Below, one piece after another: positions 17,271 to 26,706 of a DNA stretch of 64,000 bases. The DNA is from JAERML01 sp035687895 (GTDB lineage: Bacteria; Bacteroidota; Ignavibacteria; UBA10030; UBA6906), in the NCBI GenBank assembly GCA_035687895.1, contig DASRUE010000196.1, forward strand, positions 1-64,000. The letters run 5' to 3'. Under the pieces are notes generated by a model that searched no databases, had not been told where the DNA came from, and was given only the letters and a program-made list of their open reading frames with translations. Position numbers and translations under genes: made by a program. Positions within the stretch are counted from its first letter, which is position 1. Each line of letters begins with the position of its first letter.

Positions 17271-18623
17271 ATGTACAGGGTTCTGCAAACCCTCATTTTT
17301 GCGCTTATGGCTACGGCAGCATTACACGCCGGGCCTCCGGGTGCAGGCGAGAAGATACTTCCCTTTCCCATCCACCAAACGGTTTTGGACAATGGGTTGA
17401 AGATTGTCACCATCGAATTCGATAGTCCGGGCATCATTGCGTACTATACAGTGGTCCGTTCCGGTTCGCGCAACGAGGTGGAGTCTGGTCTTTCCGGGTT
17501 TGCTCATTTCTTTGAGCACATGATGTTTCGCGGGACTGAGAAGTACGGTAAGGATAAGTACAATGATGTCCTCAAGTCCATCGGGGCAGACAACAACGCG
17601 TTTACAACCGACGACTACACGACGTACCACACACTCGCAAGTGCCGAAGCGCTGGAAACAATCATGGATCTGGAATCTGATCGGTTTATGAACCTAAAAT
17701 ACTCTGAGGAAGCGTTTAAGACGGAGGCAGGTGCGATTCTCGGAGAGTACAACAAGAACTATTCGAGCCCGTTCCTGACGATCTTTGAGAAGCTCCGTAA
17801 TGCAGCCTATACAGTCCACACCTACAAGCATACCACGATGGGATTTCTCGGGGACATCATGGATATGCCGAACCAATATCAGTACAGCCTGACGTTTTTC
17901 AACCGATGGTACCGACCTGAGTACTGCACGGTTCTCATTGTGGGAGACGTGCAGCACCACAAAACGGTAGCTATGGCCAAAAAATACTATGGCAAGTGGA
18001 AGCGGGGGAATTACGTCCTTGACGTCCCGAAAGAGCCACCTCAGACAAAGGGAAGTGTTGTGGAGATGTCCTGGAAGGCCGAGACGCTTCCGATACTTGC
18101 CATTGGTTACCACGGGCCGGCATTCAGCGACGCACAGATCGATATGCCCGCGATGGATGTCCTTTCGCAAGCTCTGTTCTCACCGTCCTCGGATCTGTTC
18201 CGCAAACTCGTGATCGAAGAGCAAGCCGTGGAGTTCGTTCAGGGTGGCCAGCAGGATTCGCGTGATCCAGGGCAGTTCATGATCTTCACACGGATCAAGG
18301 ATCCTAAGATGATCCAGAAGGTCAGTGACGAGATCTATGGAACGATTGAGGAGGCCAAGACAACACCAGTATCTGCCGAGCGGTTGGCAGAAATTAAGTC
18401 GTTTCTTAAGTATAGCTATGCTATGGGGCTCGACAACGCCGACGCGATTGCCCGCAGTATTGTCCACTACATTGCCATGACCGGTGACCCTGAGTCAGTA
18501 AACAAGGTCTATGCACTTTATGACAGAGTCACAGCTGAGGACTTAATGGCAGTGGCGAGTAAGTACTTCGACGCCAATAATCGTACCGTTGTGTTGCTGA
18601 CGCAGGAAGGAGCGAAGCAATAA
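17271..18623 (+). CDS. M16-family zinc metallopeptidase, catalytic subunit
   Basis: The 450-residue protein has an N-terminal signal peptide (hydrophobic LIFALMATAALHA). The inverted zinc motif HFFEH is at 79-83 in SGFAHFFEHMMFRGTEKYG, and the distal glutamate is in TEAGAILGEYN. The C-terminal M16 domain is present. It is the typical length for the PqqL/YmxG-like bacterial half-enzymes that pair with an inactive partner, here the next gene, overlapping by one base. It would degrade peptides in the periplasm or at the outer membrane. The ribosome-binding site AAAGGAGG is 6 bases before ATG. Confidence 0.88.
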   Translation: MYRVLQTLIFALMATAALHAGPPGAGEKILPFPIHQTVLDNGLKIVTIEFDSPGIIAYYTVVRSGSRNEVESGLSGFAHFFEHMMFRGTEKYGKDKYNDVLKSIGADNNAFTTDDYTTYHTLASAEALETIMDLESDRFMNLKYSEEAFKTEAGAILGEYNKNYSSPFLTIFEKLRNAAYTVHTYKHTTMGFLGDIMDMPNQYQYSLTFFNRWYRPEYCTVLIVGDVQHHKTVAMAKKYYGKWKRGNYVLDVPKEPPQTKGSVVEMSWKAETLPILAIGYHGPAFSDAQIDMPAMDVLSQALFSPSSDLFRKLVIEEQAVEFVQGGQQDSRDPGQFMIFTRIKDPKMIQKVSDEIYGTIEEAKTTPVSAERLAEIKSFLKYSYAMGLDNADAIARSIVHYIAMTGDPESVNKVYALYDRVTAEDLMAVASKYFDANNRTVVLLTQEGAKQ

Positions 18624-20173
18624 TGAGGCCATTATCATTTGTAATTCTCGTTATTGTGCTGATCACCCTGATTAGTGGATCAATCGATGCCAAAACCCCC
18701 GTAAAGGTGACGGAAATAAGAAGTGAACACTCGCCTCTGGTCAATTTTCGCATCATCCTTCGCGCCGGGTCGATTAACGACCCCAAGGGGAAAGAAGGGC
18801 TAAATGCCCTAACTGCCTTCTTGCTTGCCAAGGGAGGAACAAAGGAGCTTACCTACCAGCAGGTTGTTGCAAGTCTCTACCCATGGGCGGCTTCCATTAA
18901 CGTGCAGCCGGACAAGGAGATCACGACATTTATTGGCAATGTCCATCGCGACCACCTGGAAGAATTCTACAAGATTTTCTCTGACCTTCTTCTCAACCCA
19001 CGTTTCGATCCAGATGATTTCACCAGGAACAAAGATTTAGCCATCAGTTTTTTGGAGAAGAACCTTCGAGGGACGGACGATGAAAACCTCGGCAAGGAAG
19101 CACTTGGCCTCGTAATGTTTGGAAATCATCCTTACGGGACCGCGGATGCCACCGTCCAGGGCTTGAAGTCATCGACGTTGGAGGACGTGAAGGAATACTA
19201 TGCGAAAACCTATACGATCGGCACAATGTGGATAGGAATTGCGGGCGGCTACCCCAGGGCATTCGTGGAAACAATGAAGAAGGACTTTGGCAAACTTCCG
19301 GATGGAAAATTTTCTCCTATCTCACTTCCGGAACCGGAGGCCATCAATGGGCTGGAGATTGCCTTCGTTGAAAAGCCGGCTCGCGGCACGGCGATCTCGA
19401 TTGGCCATCCGCTTCCTGTAACACGGAAGGACAAAGATTTTTACGCCCTTCTCGTTGCCAACTCGCACTTTGGCGAGCACCGTACATTCAACGGTGTTCT
19501 CATGAACCGCCTGCGAGGAGATCGCGGATTGAACTACGGCGATTATTCGTATATCGAGAAGTTCACTGGAGGAACCGGCTCCTCGCGGTTTCCCAATGTG
19601 AATACTCCACTACGGCAGCAGTATTTCAGTATTTGGCTAAGGCCGGTCCAACCCGAGAATGCTCATTTTGCGGTGAGAGCTGCGCTATTCGAACTGGAGA
19701 AGTATGTGAAGGAGGGATTAACTGCAGAGCAGTTTCAGCAGACAAGGAAGTTTGTCTCCAACTACTCAAAGCTTTGGGCCCAAACACTCGATCGTCGTCT
19801 TGGCTACAAGATGGACTCCGAGTTTTATGGGACTGGAGACTACATTGAGAGAATCGACAAGGAGTTGAAGACGTTGACAGTAGCAGACGTCAACAGCGCC
19901 ATCAAGAAATACATCAGCCCGGCGAACCTCAAGGTTGCCATCGTTGCCAATGATGGGAAGAGTCTTATGGACGCAATGGTCTCTAACGCGCCCTCTCCAA
20001 TCAACTATCAATCTCCAGTGTCTGAGAATATTCTCGAAGAGGACAAGTTGATATCCAACTATTCACTCTCGATCAACCCAAAAAAAACCAAGCTGATACG
20101 AGTCCAGCAATTGTTTGAGAACGAGAGTCCTTCGAGAACACTGGGTCGCAAGGACAAAGAGAATATCAGATAG
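18623..20173 (+). CDS. M16-family peptidase-like protein, inactive partner
   Basis: A 516-residue protein with a signal peptide or anchor (residues 3-23 hydrophobic). The region that should carry HxxEH reads EGLNALTAFLLAKGGT, so both histidines and the glutamate are missing and it cannot bind zinc. The C-terminal half keeps family features (NGVLMNRLRGDRGLNYGDYSYIE, corresponding to the R/Y substrate-binding region). Pairs of active and degenerate M16 subunits form heterodimers in several bacteria, so this is probably the substrate-binding subunit. The start ATG shares its A with the TAA of the upstream gene. Confidence 0.87.
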   Translation: MRPLSFVILVIVLITLISGSIDAKTPVKVTEIRSEHSPLVNFRIILRAGSINDPKGKEGLNALTAFLLAKGGTKELTYQQVVASLYPWAASINVQPDKEITTFIGNVHRDHLEEFYKIFSDLLLNPRFDPDDFTRNKDLAISFLEKNLRGTDDENLGKEALGLVMFGNHPYGTADATVQGLKSSTLEDVKEYYAKTYTIGTMWIGIAGGYPRAFVETMKKDFGKLPDGKFSPISLPEPEAINGLEIAFVEKPARGTAISIGHPLPVTRKDKDFYALLVANSHFGEHRTFNGVLMNRLRGDRGLNYGDYSYIEKFTGGTGSSRFPNVNTPLRQQYFSIWLRPVQPENAHFAVRAALFELEKYVKEGLTAEQFQQTRKFVSNYSKLWAQTLDRRLGYKMDSEFYGTGDYIERIDKELKTLTVADVNSAIKKYISPANLKVAIVANDGKSLMDAMVSNAPSPINYQSPVSENILEEDKLISNYSLSINPKKTKLIRVQQLFENESPSRTLGRKDKENIR

Positions 20174-20189
20174 AACCACCGATATCCTG

Positions 20190-20221
20190 GGGTGGCGATT
20201 CAGTCGCCACCCTTTCCTCTT
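20190..20221 (+). terminator. Terminator of the M16 operon
   Basis: GGGTGGCGA (20190-20198) pairs perfectly with TCGCCACCC (20204-20212), loop TTCAG, followed by TTTCCTCTT. Confidence 0.75.
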
Positions 20222-20321
20222 AGGCTTCCATTTCTCGTTTTCCACGCTTTAAGAAGATCCTGCCTAACCCATTGATATAGATGGTTGTCCAGACGACTTC
20301 AAGTGATCGTTAAGAAAGTTC

Positions 20322-20350
20322 TTGCATATTGTTTGAGAATTGGCTAATTA
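20322..20350 (+). promoter_or_regulatory. Predicted promoter for the hybrid kinase
   Basis: TTGCAT (20322-20327), a 17-base spacer, then TAATTA (20345-20350), 48 bases before the start codon. Confidence 0.4.
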
Positions 20351-20398
20351 CGTATCAGTCATCAATTCCCTCCAATTTGGCCAATTTCTGGAGCATCC

Positions 20399-22828
20399 AT
20401 GCCCGAGAGTATTCAGTTCGAAAGCATTCTTGAGAGCATTAGCGGTGGGTTCTTCGCTCTCGACAATGAATTCAGAATCACATATTGGAACCACGCTGCG
20501 GAGGCAGGGACGGGGCTTTCGGCAGCAGAGGTGCTTGGGAAGAACGTGTTTGAGGTATTCCCCAATGCAAAAGATGCTCCACTTGGTGAAAAGTACCGAC
20601 TGGCAATGGCGACGAAGACATTCCAAAGTATCGAATCTGCCTACAAGGACGAACGGTTCGAGGCTTGGTATGATGTGCGCATCTATCCGGCTGAAAGTGG
20701 GGGCTTGTCCGTGTTCTTTCAGGACATCACCGACAGGAAAAGGGACCAGCGCCAAAAGGAAATCCTTGTAGAGATCTCCCACGCCGTCAATTCCTCGCGA
20801 CACCTCGATGAGTTATGCGTACGAGTTGCAGAAAAGATTGCACTCTTGTTTGAAGTTTCCTCCAAGTTCATCTGTATCTATTTATTTGATCCTCGAGGGA
20901 ACGAGATTAGGCTCGTTGCGCCGGCGCTCTTTGACGCTGACTTCCCGCAAGAAAGAGTGCATCAGCCGGTGCAGCCAACCGCGGTATTCCTTGCGGCAAA
21001 GGCCGCGTTCTCGAAGGAAACGATTCTCTCCGATCAGATCACTGAAAGCACCGTTGCCGGTCTGTTTCTTGACGAAATGAATGAACGAAAACTTAAGACC
21101 CTGATTGTCCTGCCTCTCGTGGTGCAAGGTGAGTTACAGGGAGTGATGGAAGTGCTCAGCATCAAAGACAGGGAGTTCGTGCAGAGTGACCTCGAGACTC
21201 TCTCCGTAGTAACGAATGAGCTTGCGGGTGGGATGAGTAGGAAACGCCTGATGGATGAACTCAGGATGAAGAATGTGGAGCTCGAAACGCAGACACAGAA
21301 GGCACTCGATGCCAGCGATACGCTCAAGAAGTTTCTTGCTACCTTCAGCCACGAGCTTCGCTCGCCGTTGAATTCGATCATTGGATTTTCGGAGCTCCTG
21401 ACTACGCAGTTCAGTGATCTTCCCGCCGAATCGGTCCAGGAATTCATGAAGAACATCAACATGAGCGGGAGGCATTTGCAGCAAATCATCAACGACATTC
21501 TGGACCTTTCCAAAATCGAAGCGGGGAAATTGGAACTTCATATCGCCAGCTACCCGATGTCATACTTCAAGGAAAGCATCGAACGGGTGCTCGCGTCGGA
21601 CATTGGGGGAAAAGCCGTTCAACTGGAACTGGCGTTCTCCCTTGAGTTTGATGATATCGTGGTCGACCAGACTCGCTTCAAGCAAATCCTCATAAACCTT
21701 GTGTCGAATGCTATCAAGTTCAGCAATCGAGGGGCGAAGGTCGTCGTCCGTTCGGAGCGGATAGGCAACGATATCCAGTTCACTGTCCAGGACTCTGGCG
21801 TAGGCATGAGGCCTGAGGAAGTTGCCGGGTTGTTCAAGCCCTTCAAGCAGGCGGCAAGCGGGAAGGAGATGAACCGCCAGGGGATCGGCCTTGGGTTGAC
21901 CATTGCCAAGAAGCTTGTAGAGTTGCACGGTGGTTCTATTTGGATTGAGAGCGAATGGGGGAAGGGCACCGTGGTGTCGTTCAAGATCCCCATGATTATT
22001 GATGCGACTTCCGAGCAGGTGTTGCAGGCAGGAATGCTCCTGGATGCGTTGCAGCGAGAGAACAAACCACTCGACCCGAACGAAAAACCGCTTGCGCTCA
22101 TCATTGAGGATGCACCGCAGGCAAGCGAGTTATTGAGAATGCATATCGAGTCTGCAGGATATAGAGTGGAGATCGCCCGCGACGGCGCACAAGCAGTGGA
22201 TATGGCCAAGCGGCTTCATCCGAGTGTTATTACACTTGATCTGCTGCTCCCCGTAAAGGACGGCTGGCAAGTGATGAAAGAACTTAAGCGACATCCCCTG
22301 TGCAAACATATCCCTATCATCATTGTTTCCATTATTGATGAGAAGAACCTCGGATTTAGCCTGGGTGCTGTGGACTATTTTGTCAAACCCGTGAACAAAG
22401 AAGACCTGCTCCAGGCGTTGGATCGCGTCCACCTTGTACCACGCCAGAACAACAGGAGACCGTCGGTTCTCGTCATTGATGATGACCGCGCGGCAACCGA
22501 CCTCATCCAGATAATTCTGGAAAATGAAGGCTACCAAGTATTGAAGGCGTTCCAAGGAAAGGACGGTGTCGAGATCGCTGCTCGTGAGCGACCAGACCTT
22601 ATTATTCTCGACCTGATTATGCCCGAAGTATCAGGGTTCAACGTGGCTTATCAGTTGAAGCAGATACCAGCGACACGGTCGATACCCATTATCATTCTGA
22701 CATCAATGGAGATTGACTCCGATACGCAGTCGCAACTTGGAACCTACGTTTCTGGCCTTATGAGCAAGTCCACATTCACTAAGAAAGATCTTCTTAGGGA
22801 GATTAGCATTATTGACCACCCAAGGTAG
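20399..22828 (+). CDS. Hybrid histidine kinase, PAS-GAF-HisKA-HATPase-REC-REC
   Basis: The 809-residue protein has no membrane segment, so it senses a cytoplasmic signal. It has a PAS domain at about 5-112 (GGFFALDNEFRITYWNHAA), a GAF domain at about 125-280 (LCVRVAEKIALLFEVSSKFI), HisKA with H318 in TFSHELRSPLNS and HATPase (NLVSNAIKF, DSGVGM, GIGLGLTIAKKL). Two receiver domains follow: the first at about 560-675 with D in ITLDLLLPVKDG, the second at about 687-800 with D in IILDLIMPEVSG. There is no Hpt domain. The next gene, an HTH-receiver fusion, is 107 bases downstream with its own promoter and is the likely partner. Confidence 0.92.
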   Translation: MPESIQFESILESISGGFFALDNEFRITYWNHAAEAGTGLSAAEVLGKNVFEVFPNAKDAPLGEKYRLAMATKTFQSIESAYKDERFEAWYDVRIYPAESGGLSVFFQDITDRKRDQRQKEILVEISHAVNSSRHLDELCVRVAEKIALLFEVSSKFICIYLFDPRGNEIRLVAPALFDADFPQERVHQPVQPTAVFLAAKAAFSKETILSDQITESTVAGLFLDEMNERKLKTLIVLPLVVQGELQGVMEVLSIKDREFVQSDLETLSVVTNELAGGMSRKRLMDELRMKNVELETQTQKALDASDTLKKFLATFSHELRSPLNSIIGFSELLTTQFSDLPAESVQEFMKNINMSGRHLQQIINDILDLSKIEAGKLELHIASYPMSYFKESIERVLASDIGGKAVQLELAFSLEFDDIVVDQTRFKQILINLVSNAIKFSNRGAKVVVRSERIGNDIQFTVQDSGVGMRPEEVAGLFKPFKQAASGKEMNRQGIGLGLTIAKKLVELHGGSIWIESEWGKGTVVSFKIPMIIDATSEQVLQAGMLLDALQRENKPLDPNEKPLALIIEDAPQASELLRMHIESAGYRVEIARDGAQAVDMAKRLHPSVITLDLLLPVKDGWQVMKELKRHPLCKHIPIIIVSIIDEKNLGFSLGAVDYFVKPVNKEDLLQALDRVHLVPRQNNRRPSVLVIDDDRAATDLIQIILENEGYQVLKAFQGKDGVEIAARERPDLIILDLIMPEVSGFNVAYQLKQIPATRSIPIIILTSMEIDSDTQSQLGTYVSGLMSKSTFTKKDLLREISIIDHPR

Positions 22829-22852
22829 AAACAAGGCTTGATTTTTATTTTC

Positions 22853-22881
22853 TTGACAATTGAGCTCCAGTGATGTATATT
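22853..22881 (+). promoter_or_regulatory. Strong sigma70-like promoter for the HTH-receiver gene
   Basis: TTGACA (22853-22858), a 17-base spacer and TATATT (22876-22881), 54 bases before the start codon. Confidence 0.75.
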
Positions 22882-22934
22882 GAATCAGGTAAATCGAGAA
22901 AAACATCCCTATCGGAAAAGAGGGGCTAGTCACT

Positions 22935-23543
22935 ATGACATACAAGAAACCATTGAGCGTCGGTCAAGTAGCAGAAATCTGTTGCGTCAGCAAGAAGACC
23001 GTGCTGAACTGGATTTACGATGGGGCGCTTAAGGCATTCACAACCTACGGCGGTCATTATCGGGTGTGGCCCGTCAATGTCAAGAAATTTCTTGATTCAA
23101 CCGGGATGGATATTGATTTTGAGTACGTAGACGAGAGGATAACACACATTCTCATCATTGATGACGATGCTGACTACTCCCAAATGCTCAAGAGTGCGAT
23201 CAGCACTGAATTACCCGGCGCCGAAATCACGGCAACGGATGACGGGTACGAGGGACTAATGCTCATTGGTGAGATCAAGCCACAGTTGGTGATTCTCGAC
23301 ATCAAAATGCCGAAGATTGATGGTTTTCAGGTGCTGGACCTTCTCAAGACAAGAAAGATTGATCACGACATGAAGGTACTCGTCATAACGGGATACCTGG
23401 ATGAGGGTACGAAGAAGCAATTAGCTGGCACTATTGCGGATCACTGGATGGACAAGCTGGCCGACATCAATGGGATGATCAAGACCATAGTCTCATTTGT
23501 CCGATCAGACAAGCCCGTATTCCTGAATGGCTCAAACAACTGA
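22935..23543 (+). CDS. HTH (excisionase/MerR-type) DNA-binding domain fused to a receiver domain
   Basis: The 202-residue protein begins with a helix-turn-helix of the excisionase/MerR-like group (SVGQVAEICCVSKKTVLNWIYDGALKAF followed by the wing YGGHYRVWPVNVKKFL), residues 6-53. A receiver domain spans 70-190, with IDDDAD at 75-80, phosphoacceptor D122 in ILDIKMPKIDG, T150 and K172. Output-first, receiver-last order is the reverse of most response regulators. The gene is followed 2 bases later by the HisKA-like protein and preceded by the hybrid kinase, suggesting one phosphorelay. It has its own near-consensus promoter. Confidence 0.85.
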   Translation: MTYKKPLSVGQVAEICCVSKKTVLNWIYDGALKAFTTYGGHYRVWPVNVKKFLDSTGMDIDFEYVDERITHILIIDDDADYSQMLKSAISTELPGAEITATDDGYEGLMLIGEIKPQLVILDIKMPKIDGFQVLDLLKTRKIDHDMKVLVITGYLDEGTKKQLAGTIADHWMDKLADINGMIKTIVSFVRSDKPVFLNGSNN

Positions 23544-23590
23544 CCTTGGGACAAGCAACAGATATCTACAGAAAAGAGGATGTTCTTGTT

Positions 23591-23866
23591 ATGAAGCAAC
23601 AGGATCTCGATGAGCACTCGGTTCAGGTCGAAAACCTCAAGGCCGGTATTCGGGAGATATCCCACGAGATCAACAATCCGCTTGGCGTTATGCGCATGGC
23701 CGCCTACTTCCTGGAGGTAACAAATCCGCCCGAGGACAAAAAGACACACTATTTCAAAGTCCTGAACGAGAGCATCGACAAGATTGAAAAGTGCCTCGAA
23801 CAGCTTAAAATACTCCGCGAGAATCCCTCAGCTGCATCTGTTCACCCACCCCTTCAGGATACCTGA
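23591..23866 (+). CDS. Stand-alone HisKA-like dimerisation protein without ATPase domain
   Basis: From ATG 23591 the product has 91 residues; a TTG at 23546 would add 15. It contains an H-box, GIREISHEINNPLGVMRMAAYFL, with the phosphoacceptor histidine and the NPL motif of HisKA, plus a second helix (VLNESIDKIEKCLEQLKILRE). No HATPase domain follows before the stop. It could receive phosphate from another kinase as a histidine phosphotransfer module or modulate the hybrid kinase by heterodimerising. It is in an operon with the HTH-receiver gene (stop at 23543). A decayed kinase remains possible, but the frame is intact with no kinase remnant downstream. Confidence 0.7.
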   Translation: MKQQDLDEHSVQVENLKAGIREISHEINNPLGVMRMAAYFLEVTNPPEDKKTHYFKVLNESIDKIEKCLEQLKILRENPSAASVHPPLQDT

Positions 23867-23977
23867 GATACTGCCGACCTTATGCCGACGCGTCCTTCGT
23901 GCACGGGAACCAACGCCGCACATATTACGTACATATTAGCAGCCTAGTCGGCTCACGTTGCGAGGCCAGAGACAATC

Positions 23978-25414
23978 ATGGAACGACGTTCGCTCATCAT
24001 ATACTTGGTTCTGGCAATAGTCCTTGCCGGATGTACTCGAGAACAGAAGATTACCACCTCATCCCCTGAGGCGTTGCGATGCTATAACGAAGGCGTTGAC
24101 CGGTGGAAGAACTTCTATTATCAAGAGGCAAAATCGGTTCTTGACTCCGCTATCTCATTAGACTCAACGTTCGCTATGGCGTGGGCACGGCTGGCACTGG
24201 TTGATGAAGGGATGAGAAATGAAGCTCAGTCGAAGCTGCACATAGAACGCGCCAGACGTTATTCCAGCAATGCGTCCCGGCGGGAGCAGCTTTTCATTAA
24301 CATGTGGTACCATAAGATCAATTATACCTTCAAAGAGGCGGTAACGGCGGCTGATTCATTAATAGCCCTCTCTCCGGAGGACGCCGAAGCACACGCCTTC
24401 CGGGGAATCATGTATGAGGAAGCGAAGGACTTCGAGGCGGCCATTCGCTCGTATGAGCGGGCGACCAAGGTGGACACCGGCTACGCCCCTGCAGTCATGT
24501 CGCTTGGCTACGCGTATTCCACACTGGGGGAGCAAAGCAAAGCCATTGCGCAGATGAAGCGTTACATTCGTATGGCGCCAACCGCCGCAGATCCACGTGC
24601 AAGCTACGCGGATTTGCTGCTCCGCGTGGGGAGGTACGAAGAGGCTCTCTCACAATACACCAAATCGCTTGAGCTCAAGCCGGACTACTGGTACTCCATC
24701 AATCAGATTGGCAATGTATATATTATCCAGGGGCGTCTACGCGAGGCGGAAGAACAATTCCACAAAGGGCTGACACTCCTGTTGCAGAGCCAGCAACTCG
24801 AGTCTTCCCATCTCTCTGTTGATGCCACTTTGAATGTTCTGCGCGGCGACTATCCACGAGCGATAGAGCAGTACATCCGGGCCCTTACGATTGATTCGAC
24901 AAACAGCGGACCTGCGTACGGCCTGGTAAACGCCTTCATCCAGATGAAGAAATTCAAAGAAGCGGATGCAACCATCAGCCGGATCAGGGTGGAATTGGAT
25001 CGCCGTAACCTCGGTGAGTCGCAGGCAATGTTGGGGTTCTTTCTGGCACGCGCGAGGTTCTTAACGGCACAAGGACAACTTATGGAGGCACTGGCGGTAT
25101 GTGATTCTGCGCTCGACCATTCCTCACCACTCACTCGTGGAGTCGTTTATCGTCAGGTGGCGGAGATCAGGCTTGAGCAGCGTCAGTATGAGGGTGCATT
25201 CGACGCCTGCGAGGAGGCGCTCCGTGCGAATCCCAATAACCCCGATGCGTTGCTTACGCTCATGAAGGTGTACCATGCAAAAGGCGACCTCCGAATGACG
25301 CACGAGATAGGCGGAAGGTTGCTTGAGTTCTGGAAGAATGCGGACGCGGATTTCAGGTATCTCGGCGACGTGAAGAAGATGCTTGCTGGAAACCGTTCGG
25401 GTGTGTCCGCTTAG
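23978..25414 (+). CDS. TPR-repeat lipoprotein
   Basis: The 478-residue protein has a lipoprotein signal with lipobox LAGC at C19. About eight to ten tetratricopeptide repeats fill the rest (for example SALDSTFAMAWARLA-like units, AAIRSYERATKVDTGYAPAVMSLGYAYSTLGE, EALSQYTKSLELKPDYWYSINQIGNVYIIQGR). It should be membrane-anchored in the periplasm or at the outer membrane and act as a scaffold. No enzyme domain is seen and the partner is unknown. It has 111 bases of spacer on its 5' side and is likely monocistronic. Confidence 0.85.
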   Translation: MERRSLIIYLVLAIVLAGCTREQKITTSSPEALRCYNEGVDRWKNFYYQEAKSVLDSAISLDSTFAMAWARLALVDEGMRNEAQSKLHIERARRYSSNASRREQLFINMWYHKINYTFKEAVTAADSLIALSPEDAEAHAFRGIMYEEAKDFEAAIRSYERATKVDTGYAPAVMSLGYAYSTLGEQSKAIAQMKRYIRMAPTAADPRASYADLLLRVGRYEEALSQYTKSLELKPDYWYSINQIGNVYIIQGRLREAEEQFHKGLTLLLQSQQLESSHLSVDATLNVLRGDYPRAIEQYIRALTIDSTNSGPAYGLVNAFIQMKKFKEADATISRIRVELDRRNLGESQAMLGFFLARARFLTAQGQLMEALAVCDSALDHSSPLTRGVVYRQVAEIRLEQRQYEGAFDACEEALRANPNNPDALLTLMKVYHAKGDLRMTHEIGGRLLEFWKNADADFRYLGDVKKMLAGNRSGVSA

Positions 25415-25439
25415 TGCGAACGAACACCTCTTTCCGACT

Positions 25440-25468
25440 TTGTAACTTCTGCAAGATTTCTGTACATT
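25440..25468 (+). promoter_or_regulatory. Predicted promoter for ychF
   Basis: TTGTAA (25440-25445), a 17-base spacer and TACATT (25463-25468), 53 bases before the ychF ATG. Confidence 0.5.
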
Positions 25469-25520
25469 ATTCACGCAGGGCACATCCGGGCACAATTTTC
25501 CTCTCAACCTCAGCTTCTCA

Positions 25521-26618
25521 ATGGGTTTCAATTGTGGTATCGTCGGGCTTCCGAACGTAGGGAAGTCTACTCTCTTCAATGCCATCACGGCGGCGGGCGC
25601 TGAGGCGGCGAACTACCCCTTCTGCACAATCGATCCGAACGTTGGCGTAGTGGTCATTCCCGATCAGCGTATCGATGGGCTTGTCCGGATATACCAGCCG
25701 CCCAAGGTGGTGCCGTCAACCATCGAGTTCGTAGATATTGCCGGCCTCGTCAAAGGAGCCAGCAAAGGAGAAGGCCTGGGAAATCAGTTTCTTTCTCATA
25801 TCCGCGAGGTGGATGCCATTGCTCACGTTGTTCGGTGTTTCGATGACTCCAATGTTGTGCACGTGGACGGGAATGTCAATCCGAGGCGGGATATCGAGGT
25901 GATCGAAGCGGAACTGATCTTTAAGGATCTCGACACGGTTGAAAAGAAACTGAGCGAGACGCAACGGAAGGCAAAGACCGGCGACAAGAAGATGAAGGCA
26001 GAGGCCGATCTTTACACTCGGGTACGGGATCATCTCCTCTCAGGGCGGTTGGTCCGCTATCTCTCCATTGAGAATGAGGATGACGTCCTATGGATGCGCG
26101 ATCTCCATCTATTGACAAATAAACCCGTGATGTACGTCTGCAACGTGCACGAGAGAGACGTCGCCTCCGAGATTGCTTACGTTCAGGCCGTACGTGAAAT
26201 TGCGGCGAAGGAGGGGGCAAAAGTGGTAACCGTAAGTGCTGCTGTGGAGGCGGAAGTGGCCGAGCTGCCGACTGGCGACAGGAGGGGGTTCCTGGAGGGA
26301 CTGGGTATGAAGGAGTCCGGACTCGATAAGGTGGTACGTGAAGGATACGATTTGCTCCACCTGATCACATTCTTCACTGCTGGTCCCAAAGAGGTGCATG
26401 CATGGACCGTCCGGAAGGGTGCAACTGCCCCCCAGGCAGCCGGAGTGATCCACTCAGACTTTGAAAAGGGCTTCATCCGGGCTGAGATCATGAAATACGA
26501 GGATCTTGTCCGCCTTGGCTCTGAACAGGCGGTGAAGGACGGAGGCCTTCTGCACATCGAAGGGAAGGAATACGTCGTGGAAGATGGTGACATTGTCCAT
26601 TTCAGATTTAATGTTTGA
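25521..26618 (+). CDS. ychF: Obg-family ATPase YchF
   Basis: A 365-residue cytoplasmic P-loop protein. The G1 motif GLPNVGKSTLFNAIT is at residues 8-22, followed by NYPFCTIDPNVGVV and the G3 motif DIAGLVKGASKGEGLGNQFL, a YchF/Obg signature. A coiled-coil insertion follows (ELIFKDLDTVEKKLSETQRK). The C-terminal TGS-like domain contains TFFTAGPKEVHAWTV and ends VEDGDIVHFRFNV. YchF binds ribosomes and prefers ATP to GTP. In E. coli it lies next to pth; here it stands alone with its own promoter. Confidence 0.95.
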   Translation: MGFNCGIVGLPNVGKSTLFNAITAAGAEAANYPFCTIDPNVGVVVIPDQRIDGLVRIYQPPKVVPSTIEFVDIAGLVKGASKGEGLGNQFLSHIREVDAIAHVVRCFDDSNVVHVDGNVNPRRDIEVIEAELIFKDLDTVEKKLSETQRKAKTGDKKMKAEADLYTRVRDHLLSGRLVRYLSIENEDDVLWMRDLHLLTNKPVMYVCNVHERDVASEIAYVQAVREIAAKEGAKVVTVSAAVEAEVAELPTGDRRGFLEGLGMKESGLDKVVREGYDLLHLITFFTAGPKEVHAWTVRKGATAPQAAGVIHSDFEKGFIRAEIMKYEDLVRLGSEQAVKDGGLLHIEGKEYVVEDGDIVHFRFNV

Positions 26619-26643
26619 CTCTTTCGCTTGACTCTGTTATCTT
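26615..26643 (+). promoter_or_regulatory. Predicted promoter for the small lipoprotein
   Basis: TTGACT (26615-26620, overlapping the ychF stop), a 17-base spacer and TATCTT (26638-26643), 63 bases before the lipoprotein ATG. Confidence 0.5.
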
Positions 26644-26706
26644 TGCCGTTACTTTCCAGGGTCACAAATGTACTACTTTCATTCCCACAATCAAGGAGTC
26701 TCCCCG

